From the NCBI GenBank assembly GCA_017987115.1, contig JAGNUG010000015.1, forward strand, positions 1 through 48,589: DNA of 48,589 nucleotides, written 5' to 3'. The notes under the pieces are model-generated. The model had not been told where the DNA came from. It saw nothing but the letters and a program-made list of their open reading frames with translations, and did no database searches. Position 1 is the first letter of the stretch, and the number at the start of each line of letters is the position of its first letter. Source of the stretch: Flavobacteriales bacterium. GTDB lineage: Bacteria > Bacteroidota > Bacteroidia > Flavobacteriales_F > PHOS-HE28. The position numbers were made by a program, and so were the translations under genes. Positions 1 to 7,980 of the stretch are shown here, in pieces.

Positions 1-97
1 GCACAAGAACCTCATGTTCCTTAGCAACAGGTTCAGGCACCTCTTTGTAGACCAGGTCTTCCGGGGGTCCGTAACGGTAACATACAATGGCTTTCAT
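1..97 (-). CDS. MDR-family zinc-type alcohol dehydrogenase / quinone oxidoreductase, N-terminal fragment
   Basis: Only the first 32 codons are in the window; the gene runs off the left edge. The N-terminus begins MKAIVCYRYGPPEDL and continues to a VYKEVPEPV segment. This is the usual first strand and 'lkevp.P' turn of medium-chain dehydrogenases/reductases (NAD(P)-dependent alcohol dehydrogenase or quinone oxidoreductase group). The ATG at 97-95 is the only suitable start in this frame. The family oxidises alcohols or reduces enones with NAD(P)H in the cytoplasm. The catalytic region is outside the window, so zinc dependence and substrate cannot be judged. Confidence 0.68.
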   Translation of the reverse strand, partial: MKAIVCYRYGPPEDLVYKEVPEPVAKEHEVLV

Positions 98-345
98 GGC
101 GTTCAGTGCATGAAGGTATCGACCAGTGATGCACGTGCAGGGGCAGAAATTGGTAAGTGGATGCTTATGCGGATAAGTGGCACTGCACGGTTCTGATCAC
201 TTGCCAAGACCTCCGCAGAACAACGACTAGCCAAGTCGGATCCTAGTGCAAGTGAAGTCGCCCGATCACCGTCATGCGGTGCTGGAACTCGGCGGAGCGC
301 AGAACATTGTTGAGCGGTTAAAAGCGTGATCGACCGCAATGCTCC

Positions 346-819
346 TCACCGCTCACGCATCCGTAACGGCAGGTCAGACTCGCGCGCAATTGCAACCGCC
401 AACGCATCGCCCCCCTCGGTGAAGGGCCAACAGAACAAGGTGGTGATGCGGTGGTCCTTGCGGATCTGTTCCAAGGCTTGCAGCGTGGTCCGTTCTGCAA
501 GGCCCTTTCGGCGATACTCCTGCAACACCATGGCACTGCACAGGTACACCGCCTCATAGGCTGCACCCACCGGCGTTCGCTCATACAACTCCTGCTCCGT
601 GAGCGTGCCCATAAGAAAGCCTTCCATCAATTCCGCCGTAGTAGGGATCAGCAGGATCCAAGCCACTGGTCCATCGGGGTCCGCCTCCTCGCTCACCGAT
701 GCCGGATGCAAGCGACGCAAGTGCGCCAAGACATCTTCATCCACTTGCAGTTGTGTAGGGTCCTCGTGCACCGCGAAGACCTCATCGGCGAGTTGCATCA
801 TGCGGGCGAAGTTGTCCAT
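346..819 (-). CDS. GNAT-like N-acetyltransferase-fold protein, 157 aa
   Basis: A hydrophilic 157-residue protein starting at MDNFARMMQLADEVF; ten upstream codons are open but look untranslated. The middle holds a segment resembling GNAT motif A: a YEAVYLCSAMVL strand followed by EYRRKGLAERTTLQAL, similar to the acetyl-CoA pyrophosphate-binding Q/R-x-x-G-x-G/A loop and helix. A WPFTEGGDAL loop near the C-terminus may be substrate-facing. The substrate is not predictable. The gene stands alone between the dehydrogenase start and the LRR surface protein. A diverged or non-catalytic GNAT protein is possible because the loop is not canonical. Confidence 0.6.
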   Translation of the reverse strand: MDNFARMMQLADEVFAVHEDPTQLQVDEDVLAHLRRLHPASVSEEADPDGPVAWILLIPTTAELMEGFLMGTLTEQELYERTPVGAAYEAVYLCSAMVLQEYRRKGLAERTTLQALEQIRKDHRITTLFCWPFTEGGDALAVAIARESDLPLRMRER

Positions 820-1094
820 GGGCGTGATCGAAATTGCTGGCCTGCGCAAGGTATATGGAACTGTTCACACAAAAGAACACGGAGGTCTCTATCTTTTCTG
901 GATCGATCACGGTGCGCTATTTGTCGTGGGCTGGGAATGTTCATCACGGAGCAATTCAGGATAGCCAACGGAGTAAATGAATGATCCCTCACTGGCAATT
1001 ACACGGCGCCGGGTTTCACACTGGAATGAACAAGGCCACCCTTTTAGGTTTCTTTCGTCATCTTTACATACCGCCGCTCCAACGACCCATAACA

Positions 1095-3389
1095 ATGACC
1101 ATGAGCAGATCCCTACGTTCCATCGTACTGTGCGTGCTATTATCCATAGCAGGACAGGTATCGTCGCAATTCGTTATTCCCGATCTGCGCTTTAGGGATT
1201 GGTTACTAGAGGTGGTGCCGAATGCCATCAATGGCGATACATTGGATACCACCCACGTGGATGTGTTGAGCTTGACCAGCCTCACTGTTGGTGAGAACTG
1301 TGTGAACTGCACACCGGCGAACCCACAGAACATTGATGGCGTTCAGTATTTCGTGAACTTGGAGTACCTCAACATCTCCTTTACGGAGATCAACAGCTTC
1401 CCGGTCCTTCCGAACAAGATCAGGACCTTGTTGATGGACTACATCCCTCACTTGAACCTGATCCCCGCATGGCCCGATTCCGCGCGCTACATCAGCGCCA
1501 AACACGATTACTATTGGGATGGCCCATCGTACCTTCAACCGATTCCGACGCTGCCTCCTTATCTGGAATACTTGGACCTGTATGCGCATCTGCTCACCGT
1601 ATTACCTCCGGTTCCTACCACCTTGGTAGAGTTGCGTATGGATCGCAACCAGCTCACAGAGTTCCCGGACGTCCCTAGCACGCTGCGGCACCTTAACATC
1701 CGTGGCAACCTAATACCGGCTATCCCCGCGCTGCCTGATAGCCTGCGATACGTAGATGTTGGAGGGGCGCAACCTTTTCCGTCATTGCCTCCTTTCCCGT
1801 CCATGCTCGAGCAATTCCATTGCACGTGGATCACAACCTTGCAGGAACTCCCGGAATTTCCACCAACTATCCAAGTGATCAATACGATCGGGACGAACAT
1901 TCCCTGCTACCCGTATGTGCCGCCTTCGGTAACAAGTTGGGATCTGTTCGCTGGTACGCTATGCATACCCAACAGGCCGCCGAACCTCATAGCGGGCACC
2001 GCCATGACCAAGCCGGTGTGCAGCATCATCACCACGTCGTGTGACTATTTTGCTTCGGCGACAGGTACGCTGTTCCGTGATATCAACGGCAATGGATCGC
2101 TCGATGCGGGCGAGCCGCCAATGCCACAGGCTTACGCAACGGCAGAGCCAGATGGTAACCTAAGTGGTCCGGACCTGAATGGACACTACTTCCTTCCGCT
2201 CGACAGCGGGAGCCATGTTGTTTCTGGCATCGCGCCGCAGTGGTATCAACAGACTACGCTTCCCCAGCAAGTGGAGATCACTGTGCCGTTCCAGATCGAC
2301 AGCTTGCGCCATATCGGCTTTCAACCGACCCCCGGCACCGTGGACCTCATGGTCGATCTCTCCGGGATCGGTACTCCGGCACGCCCCGGTTTCGCGCATA
2401 GGCTCCGTCTGATCGTGCGCAACATTGGTACGCAGGTCACATCGGGTACGGCCGTCCTGCAATTCGATCCGCTGAACACATGGGTCAGTGGGACACCTGC
2501 TCCCGCTGCGCAGAACGGCAGCACTGCTACTTGGCAGGTTCCACTTCTGGATCCCGGAGAACAGATCATTGTCAATGTGTATTTATCAACGCCTTCTTCA
2601 GCGCCCTTAGGCACCGCGTTGAACTATCAACTCATGGTGACCGCCGATGATCCGGATGTGGCCCTCGATAACAATACCGTGAGCTTCGAGCAGACCGTAA
2701 CGGGTAGTTATGATCCGAATAATAAGGAGGTGTTGCCCAACGTTCTGGCGCCGATCGACGTGCTGCAGGGAGAGCGGCTCACCTACACTATCCGATTCCA
2801 GAACACCGGCACCTTCTTGGCCGAACGCGTGGTGATCACGGATACCTTACCGCTGGGCCTGCAATGGAATACACTGCATGTTATCGACAGCAGTCACCCA
2901 TCCTATTGGTTCGTAGATGCGGGCATACTCCATTTCGTATTCGACGACATCATGCTACCCGACAGCAGCAGCAACGAACCGGAAAGCCATGGCCTGGTCC
3001 GCTTCACGATCGAACCAGTTTCCTCCTTGATGGTGGGCGACGAAGTGGAGAACATAGCGAATATCCACTTCGACTTCAATGACCCCATCATCACCGAGCC
3101 CTGTGTGTTCACCGTGACCACCGCAACGGGTCAAGTGGAGCAGGGTAGGGAGGCGGCCCTGATACTCATGCCCAACCCTGCCAGCACGGAACTGATGGTG
3201 CGCATGAATGGTGATCTCGGGGCTAGCACGCTGAAGATCCTGGCCTTGGATGGACGAGTGGTCCACACGATGCGCATGAACGGCCGGAACGGGGTGATCG
3301 ATGTAAGCTCCTTGGCATCCGGCACCTACTTGATCGAACTGGCGAAGACGGATGGTTCACGCATGGTGGAGCGCTTCAACAAAGAGTAG
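1095..3389 (+). CDS. Secreted leucine-rich repeat protein with DUF11-like domains and T9SS type A sorting domain
   Basis: About 764 residues from the ATG at 1095 (a second ATG lies at 1101). The signal peptide is SLRSIVLCVLLSIAGQVSSQ. Residues ~75-310 contain irregular leucine-rich repeats of about 20 residues with a 'LP..P..L..L.l..N.l...P' pattern, e.g. LVELRMDRNQLTEFPDVPS. Next come an SdrD-B/CARDB-like stretch (GTLFRDINGNGSLDAGE) and a conserved-repeat domain of the Bacteroidota GSYDPNNKEV...YTIRFQNTGT...FDFNDPI type. The final ~75 residues form a T9SS type A signal (LMPNPASTELMVRM ... LASGTYLIEL). The product is probably exported by T9SS and anchored or released at the surface, with the LRR fan as a binding face. 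The ligand is unknown. Confidence 0.85.
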   Translation: MTMSRSLRSIVLCVLLSIAGQVSSQFVIPDLRFRDWLLEVVPNAINGDTLDTTHVDVLSLTSLTVGENCVNCTPANPQNIDGVQYFVNLEYLNISFTEINSFPVLPNKIRTLLMDYIPHLNLIPAWPDSARYISAKHDYYWDGPSYLQPIPTLPPYLEYLDLYAHLLTVLPPVPTTLVELRMDRNQLTEFPDVPSTLRHLNIRGNLIPAIPALPDSLRYVDVGGAQPFPSLPPFPSMLEQFHCTWITTLQELPEFPPTIQVINTIGTNIPCYPYVPPSVTSWDLFAGTLCIPNRPPNLIAGTAMTKPVCSIITTSCDYFASATGTLFRDINGNGSLDAGEPPMPQAYATAEPDGNLSGPDLNGHYFLPLDSGSHVVSGIAPQWYQQTTLPQQVEITVPFQIDSLRHIGFQPTPGTVDLMVDLSGIGTPARPGFAHRLRLIVRNIGTQVTSGTAVLQFDPLNTWVSGTPAPAAQNGSTATWQVPLLDPGEQIIVNVYLSTPSSAPLGTALNYQLMVTADDPDVALDNNTVSFEQTVTGSYDPNNKEVLPNVLAPIDVLQGERLTYTIRFQNTGTFLAERVVITDTLPLGLQWNTLHVIDSSHPSYWFVDAGILHFVFDDIMLPDSSSNEPESHGLVRFTIEPVSSLMVGDEVENIANIHFDFNDPIITEPCVFTVTTATGQVEQGREAALILMPNPASTELMVRMNGDLGASTLKILALDGRVVHTMRMNGRNGVIDVSSLASGTYLIELAKTDGSRMVERFNKE

Positions 3390-3514
3390 CTGGACGCCTT
3401 GATCTGCGCAAGGACTCCGCTTCAGCGGGCGTGTATACGCAGACCGTTCCGGACACAACGCGGAAGAGGCCGACGGAGTAATAGAAGGTGGCTTCAATGC
3501 CCGCAGTAGGTGTT

Positions 3515-3528
3515 AGGTCATATGACCT
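3515..3528. promoter_or_regulatory. 14-bp perfect palindrome, candidate operator upstream of feoAB
   Basis: AGGTCATATGACCT reads the same on both strands and is preceded by TT, giving TTAGGTCATATGACCTGC. The half-site TTAGGT resembles DtxR/IdeR-type iron-repressor half-sites (TTAGGTTAG). It lies about 220 bp before feoA and just before a TAAAATTG box. That position fits an iron- or manganese-responsive operator, but the binding protein is inferred. Confidence 0.4.
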
Positions 3529-3533
3529 GCTAT

Positions 3534-3541
3534 TAAAATTG
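3534..3541 (+). promoter_or_regulatory. Candidate -7 promoter box for feo operon
   Basis: TAAAATTG differs by one base from the Bacteroidota -7 consensus TAnnTTTG and sits 5 bp after the palindrome. No clear -33 TTG was found at the right distance. It would leave a leader of roughly 200 nt before feoA. Confidence 0.25.
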
Positions 3542-3749
3542 CAAAGGTCCACTCAACACGGTTGGGTCGCCATTCCGTAGATCACCATCCTGTTCGCAAG
3601 CTTAAACTTGATCTATCCGGATCCAGCTTCAACCACCATCCATCAGCCTTACGCTCAGGCCCTTTCCGCCCGGCCCGATGGTCCCACCGGAATACCATGA
3701 TCAAGGTATACCGGGATCCGCCTGCAAACCGGACCTTTGCACACCTGCA

Positions 3750-4019
3750 ATGAACGCCCAGAGCATCACTGCCATTCGCCTGAATGAGCTACCAGCCTAC
3801 CGTTGGGCCAATGTGGTCGAGGTGATCATGCCCACCACTGATGTGGACCGCGACCTGGTGTTGCGCTTGGTGGAACTGGGTTTCGTCCCCGAGGAGCGCG
3901 TGCGCGTGGTGGCCACGGGAGCTGCCGGTCATGAACCTTTGGCCGTACGTTTGGGCGGCACAACATTCGCGTTGCGTCGTCACGAAGCATCCTTCATCCT
4001 TGTGACCTTGGAGCCATAG
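3750..4019 (+). CDS. feoA: FeoA-domain ferrous iron transport protein
   Basis: An 89-residue SH3-like FeoA protein from the ATG at 3750. An upstream ATG at 3678 would add 24 residues without FeoA character. Typical features are the opening LNELPAYRWANV, the central 'l.elGfvpeervrvv' pattern (LVELGFVPEERVRVV), and the closing LAVRLGGTTFALRRHEASFI, which matches 'pi.vri.g..ialr..eA..I'. FeoA is a small cytoplasmic partner that supports FeoB function. feoB begins two bases after its stop codon, so the genes are co-transcribed and probably translationally coupled. Confidence 0.9.
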   Translation: MNAQSITAIRLNELPAYRWANVVEVIMPTTDVDRDLVLRLVELGFVPEERVRVVATGAAGHEPLAVRLGGTTFALRRHEASFILVTLEP

Positions 4020-4021
4020 CC

Positions 4022-5872
4022 ATGGAGGTGGATACCCTTATTCTTCCAGAGCACATCGTTCTGCTCGGCAACCCGAACTGTGGTAAGACCGCCCTATTCA
4101 ACCTGCTTACCGGCAGTCGCCAGAAGGTGGCCAACTACGCTGGTGTAACGGTAGAGCGCAAGGAAGGAACACTGTTCACCACGGAAGGGCGCAGCGTAAA
4201 GGTGCTGGATCTGCCCGGAGCATATAGCCTGAATGCGCTCTCGAACGATGAGGCCATGACACGCGATGTGGTGACCGGGCGCAGCCGAGAGGCCCTTCCC
4301 GATCTGCTCGTGTGCGTTACCGATGCGACCAACCTGCGCCTGCATTTGCGCATGGTGCTGGAATCGCGAAGCTTGGGCATCCCCATGGTCGTGGTGCTGA
4401 ACAAAATGGACCGTGCTGAGAAATTCGGTATCGGTATCGATGTGGACGCACTAGCGCGTGAACTCGGTGTGCCGGTGATCCGCACCATAAGCGTGCAAGC
4501 CAATGGTGCCGATGAGTTGCGCGCTTTCTTGGATCTGCCCGTTAAGCAAAGCGCACCCGTGGCGTGGAAGGCTCCAGGACTGGAACAAGTGATGGACACG
4601 CAGAAAGAGGTGCAACGCATCTGCAAGCGCGTGGTCACCGAACCTGCCGTGGACCTTGATCCGAGCGATCGGATCGATCGCTTTCTAATGCATCCGGTGT
4701 GGGGTTTCGTGGTACTTGCGGTGGTGCTCTTTCTCACCTTCGTCGCCGTGTTCTCGTTGGGTGCCTGGCTATCAGGATTCATCGAGGCCGGTACCACTTT
4801 GTTAGGCGGATACGTGCGGGATCACATGGACGACGGTGCCCTGCGTGGTCTCGTGGTGGAAGGCATCATTGGTGGGGTAGGGAGCGTGTTCGTTTTCCTG
4901 CCACAGATCCTCATCCTCTTCCTGTTCATTCTTGCTCTGGAGGCATCGGGCTATCTGCCGCGCGCAGCATTCCTGCTCGACAGGCCCATGAGCAAGGCCG
5001 GTCTTTCCGGACGCTCCTTCATCCCATTACTTTCCAGCTTCGCCTGTGCCATACCGGGCATCATGGCCACACGCACCATCACCAATTGGCGCGATCGGCT
5101 TACTACTATTCTTGTCGCGCCGTTGATGGCCTGTTCCGCGCGCATTCCGGTTTACACATTGCTCATTGCCGCGCTCTTTCCGAACGAACCTGTCTCCGGT
5201 GCACTTGTCATGGTGGGCTTATATCTGCTCGGTATCGTGGCGGCCATGACGGTTGCGTGGGTGATCAAACGCAGCGAACGCGAAGGGTCACGACCGCACC
5301 TGTTGATGGAATTGCCGCCGTACCAATGGCCGGATCTGCGCAGCCTCGTCTATGGTATCTATGAGCGCGCCATGATCTTCATTACACGCGTGGGTACCGT
5401 GATCATGGCGCTCACCATTGTTATGTGGGGTCTTAGCAGCATCCCCTCGCCGCGCGCCGCACAGTCGGACTCGCCCATAGCGGGAACCTTGGCCGGCGAA
5501 ATGGGACATGCACTGCAACACGTGTTCGCGCCGATCGGCTTCAACGCGGAGATCTCCATTGCACTGGTGCCCGGAATGGCTGCCCGCGAAGTGGTGGTCA
5601 GCGCGTTGGGCATGACCTACGCCATGGACGGCAACGAAGAAGATGTGGAGTCCCAGCTGCGGGAACGCATTGCCACGGAATGGTCCTTGGCCACCAAGCT
5701 TTCACTGCTCATCTGGCTCGTGTTCGCACCGCAGTGCCTCAGCACCTTCGTGGCCGTGAAACGCGAGACCAACTCGTGGAAATACATGTGGATCATGGGC
5801 GGCTATCTTTTCGGTTTGGCGTACCTTGCAAGTCTGATCACGTACCAACTAACGAACGCGATCACCGGATGA
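4022..5872 (+). CDS. feoB: Ferrous iron transporter FeoB
   Basis: A 616-residue inner-membrane Fe(II) permease with an N-terminal G domain. G1 is GNPNCGKT (16-23), the G2 threonine is T43 in YAGVTVE, G3 is DLPG (63-66), and G4 is NKMD (127-130). After a helical spacer the Gate/core regions follow, with several membrane helices from about residue 220. Gate signatures are SSFACAIPGIMATR and APLMACSARIPVY, whose cysteines are conserved in FeoB; a second Gate half holds VPGMAAREVVVSALG. The length is slightly short for bacterial FeoB (often 650-770), mainly in loops. The gene overlaps the following Cys-rich ORF by 4 bp (ATGA). Confidence 0.96.
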   Translation: MEVDTLILPEHIVLLGNPNCGKTALFNLLTGSRQKVANYAGVTVERKEGTLFTTEGRSVKVLDLPGAYSLNALSNDEAMTRDVVTGRSREALPDLLVCVTDATNLRLHLRMVLESRSLGIPMVVVLNKMDRAEKFGIGIDVDALARELGVPVIRTISVQANGADELRAFLDLPVKQSAPVAWKAPGLEQVMDTQKEVQRICKRVVTEPAVDLDPSDRIDRFLMHPVWGFVVLAVVLFLTFVAVFSLGAWLSGFIEAGTTLLGGYVRDHMDDGALRGLVVEGIIGGVGSVFVFLPQILILFLFILALEASGYLPRAAFLLDRPMSKAGLSGRSFIPLLSSFACAIPGIMATRTITNWRDRLTTILVAPLMACSARIPVYTLLIAALFPNEPVSGALVMVGLYLLGIVAAMTVAWVIKRSEREGSRPHLLMELPPYQWPDLRSLVYGIYERAMIFITRVGTVIMALTIVMWGLSSIPSPRAAQSDSPIAGTLAGEMGHALQHVFAPIGFNAEISIALVPGMAAREVVVSALGMTYAMDGNEEDVESQLRERIATEWSLATKLSLLIWLVFAPQCLSTFVAVKRETNSWKYMWIMGGYLFGLAYLASLITYQLTNAITG

Positions 5873-6057
5873 CGCAGACCCTTATAGCAACCATCATCGT
5901 ACTGATCTCGGCAGCTTACCTGTTGCGGATGTGGTTGCCGGTGTTCCACGCGAAGAAGAGTGCGCAGTTGGCCAGTGAAGCGGGCCTGCATGCCGGACCG
6001 GCAAGTTCCCAGCGAGCGGCCTGTGCTGCTTGCAATGCGTGTGGGGGCTGCGGGTAG
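5869..6057 (+). CDS. FeoB-associated Cys-rich membrane peptide
   Basis: A 62-residue peptide whose ATG overlaps the feoB stop. An N-terminal membrane helix (TLIATIIVLISAAYLL) is followed by a short basic stretch and a Cys-rich tail, CAACNACGGCG, with four cysteines in 11 residues. Peptides with this design often end feo operons in Bacteroidota and other phyla ('FeoB-associated Cys-rich membrane protein'). FeoC-like or Fe/S-binding and FeoB-stabilising roles have been proposed but not settled. Four-base overlap implies translational coupling with FeoB. It is easily missed because of its size. Confidence 0.85.
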   Translation: MTQTLIATIIVLISAAYLLRMWLPVFHAKKSAQLASEAGLHAGPASSQRAACAACNACGGCG

Positions 6058-6227
6058 TGGATCTATTGTTCCGTCGGAATCAAGGTCCATATCATGTGTC
6101 ACCGTTCCGTTGATCACGGTCTGAAGCACGATCAGCTTCCGACAGATCAGTGCGAGGTGGACCAGGTTTGTAGCAGTACATTTTCTGCGTCTATTCTACT
6201 TCATAATTAAATCAATAAGTTATCCGT

Positions 6228-6635
6228 ATGATAGAGTATCAGATCGAAAACGACCTAATCGCTGAAGAGTTCACAGCGTTGTTGATCAACTCCACGTTAG
6301 GCGAACGAAGGCCGGTGAATGAGCCGGAGCGGATCGCAAAAATGTTGGAGCACGGCAACTTGATCATCACTGCTCGGCACAACGGAAAGCTGGTCGGCGT
6401 TGCCCGGTCGCTTACTGATTTTCTCTTTTGCACCTACCTCTCCGACCTGGCCGTTGCTATCGACCATCAACACAAAGGGATCGGGAAAGAGCTGATCCGC
6501 ATCACCAAAAAAGAAACCCCGTTGGCTAAATTGATCCTGCTATCTGCCCCAAAAGCAGTTGACTATTACCCGAAGATCGGCATGAAGAAATGGGAGCAGT
6601 GTTATGTGCTCGATGATATTGATGAGCTGAAGTAG
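6228..6635 (+). CDS. GNAT family N-acetyltransferase, 135 aa
   Basis: A complete short GNAT protein. Residues ~48-60 form the central strand (IITARHNGKLVGVARSL), then LSDLAVAIDHQHKGIGKEL gives motif A with the acetyl-CoA loop HQHKGIGK (R/Q-x-x-G-x-G/A). The C-terminal LILLSAPKAVDYYPKIGM with YY-P-K-x-G-M is typical of the fold's motif B. It belongs to the short group often annotated as 'GNAT family N-acetyltransferase'; the substrate is unknown. The start at 6228 follows an AT-rich stretch that likely holds the promoter. There is no operon partner: the feo operon ends 170 bp before it. Confidence 0.88.
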   Translation: MIEYQIENDLIAEEFTALLINSTLGERRPVNEPERIAKMLEHGNLIITARHNGKLVGVARSLTDFLFCTYLSDLAVAIDHQHKGIGKELIRITKKETPLAKLILLSAPKAVDYYPKIGMKKWEQCYVLDDIDELK

Positions 6636-6991
6636 AACTGCACAAGGAATTCCTCCCGAACCTCTACAGCGGAAGATCCTATGGTGTTAAGATCAGGGTA
6701 TAAGCCTGTGTTGACGAAGGATCCGTGTACGCTGACCAAAGAAAAAGCACATCCTGCAATTCTTGCGATCTGCGATCGCATTGGTACCTCACATATTGGT
6801 CGTACACCGGGATATTCGCTCTCAGCGTGCGGGTGCCATCCAAAGACGCGTTTATTTTCCGATCTGTGCATGATAAGCCACAGCGCCGCGCAGCGTTGAG
6901 CACCGGATTCCTCATGCAGGGGCTTCATGGAGCGCATCCCAACTGTGGCATGAACTTAGCCGATGAACTTCAACGAAGACACCCTTTTACC
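6636..6991. other. Intergenic region, no gene seen
   Basis: These 356 bases contain only short overlapping frames without family features or good starts. One minus-strand frame includes DGTRTLRANIPVYDQYV, which might be a decayed fragment, but I cannot assign it. Confidence 0.4.
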
Positions 6992-7294
6992 ATGGACATC
7001 CTGAATATACGCACAGAGAACATCCTTGCGCACAGCGCAGCCTTCGTGGGAATTTCAGCACTTGCGTTGCTTTACAATGTTCCGCTTTCCAGTACCGATG
7101 AAGCCGCCTATATCTCTTCAGGATCCACCGAAATGATCACAGGCAAGGAGGCCGATCATGGGGTGATCACCAGTAAAGCGCTAACACAGCACCATATGCC
7201 CAACAACAGGCAGTTTGCTGAAGGTAATTCCACATCGATCCAGAATAAAGAAGCCACACAGTCGAAACCACTTAGCTTTGAGTCACCTAACTAA
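6992..7294 (+). CDS. Small hypothetical membrane-anchored protein, 100 aa
   Basis: From the ATG at 6992 the frame encodes about 100 residues. An N-terminal hydrophobic segment (ILAHSAAFVGISALALLYNV) could be a signal anchor, followed by a polar tail rich in Ser, Thr, Glu and Asn that ends SFESPN. I do not recognise the family. The reading frame opens earlier, but the upstream part lacks coding character. The Spy-like gene starts 13 bp after the stop, and a good -7 box for that gene lies inside the end of this ORF, so the two may be separately transcribed. It could also be non-coding. Confidence 0.4.
   Translation: MDILNIRTENILAHSAAFVGISALALLYNVPLSSTDEAAYISSGSTEMITGKEADHGVITSKALTQHHMPNNRQFAEGNSTSIQNKEATQSKPLSFESPN
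7273..7280 (+). promoter_or_regulatory. Bacteroidota -7 promoter box for the Spy-like gene
   Basis: TAGCTTTG matches TAnnTTTG exactly and ends 27 bp before the ATG at 7308. No clear -33 element was seen. The box lies within the 3' end of the preceding small ORF. Confidence 0.45.
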
Positions 7295-7307
7295 CCCAAA
7301 CCACCAA

Positions 7308-7715
7308 ATGAAAAACACTATTCTAACAGCCGCATTCCTATTGGTAAGCACTTTCGGATTTGCGCAGGACAAGACCACTTCTGCTGAATCAAAAGAACAC
7401 GCCAAGATGGAACAGGTTGGCCACGGCTGTCATATGGCCGATGCGAAAGCCATGGAAAGCCTGAACCTTACCGCCGAGCAGAAGACCCAGATGGAAGTCA
7501 TCCTAGCGGACTGTAACAAAGCCTGCAGCACATCGGAAGGCGATGCACAACGTAAAGAGGTCATGGAGAAGTACCAAGGCCAGATCAAGGAGGTGTTGAG
7601 TGAAGAGCAATTTGCAAGCTGGAAGACCAGCTGTGATGCCATGCACAAAGAGCATGGGGAGAAGATGGACAAAGAACACATGGAGCACAAAAAGGCCACG
7701 GAAGAAAAGAAATAG
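7308..7715 (+). CDS. Spy/CpxP-like small periplasmic protein, 135 aa
   Basis: The start MKNTILTAAFLLVSTFGFAQ is a clear signal peptide with cleavage after FAQ. The mature part is helical, highly charged and Lys/Glu/His-rich, with a 'L.LTaeQk.qm..i..d' motif (LNLTAEQKTQMEVILADC) and a second 'vLseEQ...w' motif (VLSEEQFASWKTSC). Paired LTxxQ-type helices are the hallmark of the Spy/CpxP/ZraP periplasmic chaperone and metal-stress group. Four cysteines and many histidines in the mature chain (GHGCHMADA, SCDAMHKEH, EHMEHKK) suggest metal binding, but that is inference. It is monocistronic with its own promoter and terminator. Confidence 0.75.
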   Translation: MKNTILTAAFLLVSTFGFAQDKTTSAESKEHAKMEQVGHGCHMADAKAMESLNLTAEQKTQMEVILADCNKACSTSEGDAQRKEVMEKYQGQIKEVLSEEQFASWKTSCDAMHKEHGEKMDKEHMEHKKATEEKK

Positions 7716-7733
7716 CCTGTGCTGCTAAAGATC

Positions 7734-7758
7734 GAAAGCCTCGCCATGCGGGGCTTTC
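7734..7758 (+). terminator. Rho-independent terminator of the Spy-like gene
   Basis: The GAAAGCC / GGCTTTC stem is extended by a TCGC/GCGG inner pair with one wobble around a CAT loop. It is followed by ATCGTTT and lies 18 bp after the stop codon. Confidence 0.75.
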
Positions 7759-7980
7759 ATCGTTTGAAGATGTGCGAGATCATGTTACATGAATTCGCCT
7801 CCGTTCCAAGTCACGCGCATGCGATGCACATGAGCTGGGCGGCTTTGCATATCCGGCTGTGAACGCGGCTCGAAGAAGGCCATGCACGGATGCGCAATAC
7901 GTGGCGGTCATGGAGCTACCATTGCGCCCGAAGTCGAATAAATGTCGCATCTTGTAACGTTTTTCCAAGTGCCGGTCTCC

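Larger units (their letters stand above)
3390..3749. other. Intergenic region upstream of feoA, no gene seen
   Basis: These 360 bases have no convincing reading frame. They hold the palindrome at 3515-3528, a promoter-like box just after it, and a short GC-rich hairpin with CCGC and GCGG arms near 3417-3428 that lacks a T-run. The rest shows nothing I can interpret. Confidence 0.5.

Noticed and set aside
6679..6937. Overlapping minus-strand frames with a DGTRTLRANIPV stretch
   Set aside because: No start, no conserved pattern beyond this stretch, and frame disagreement; may be decayed DNA but unsupported.
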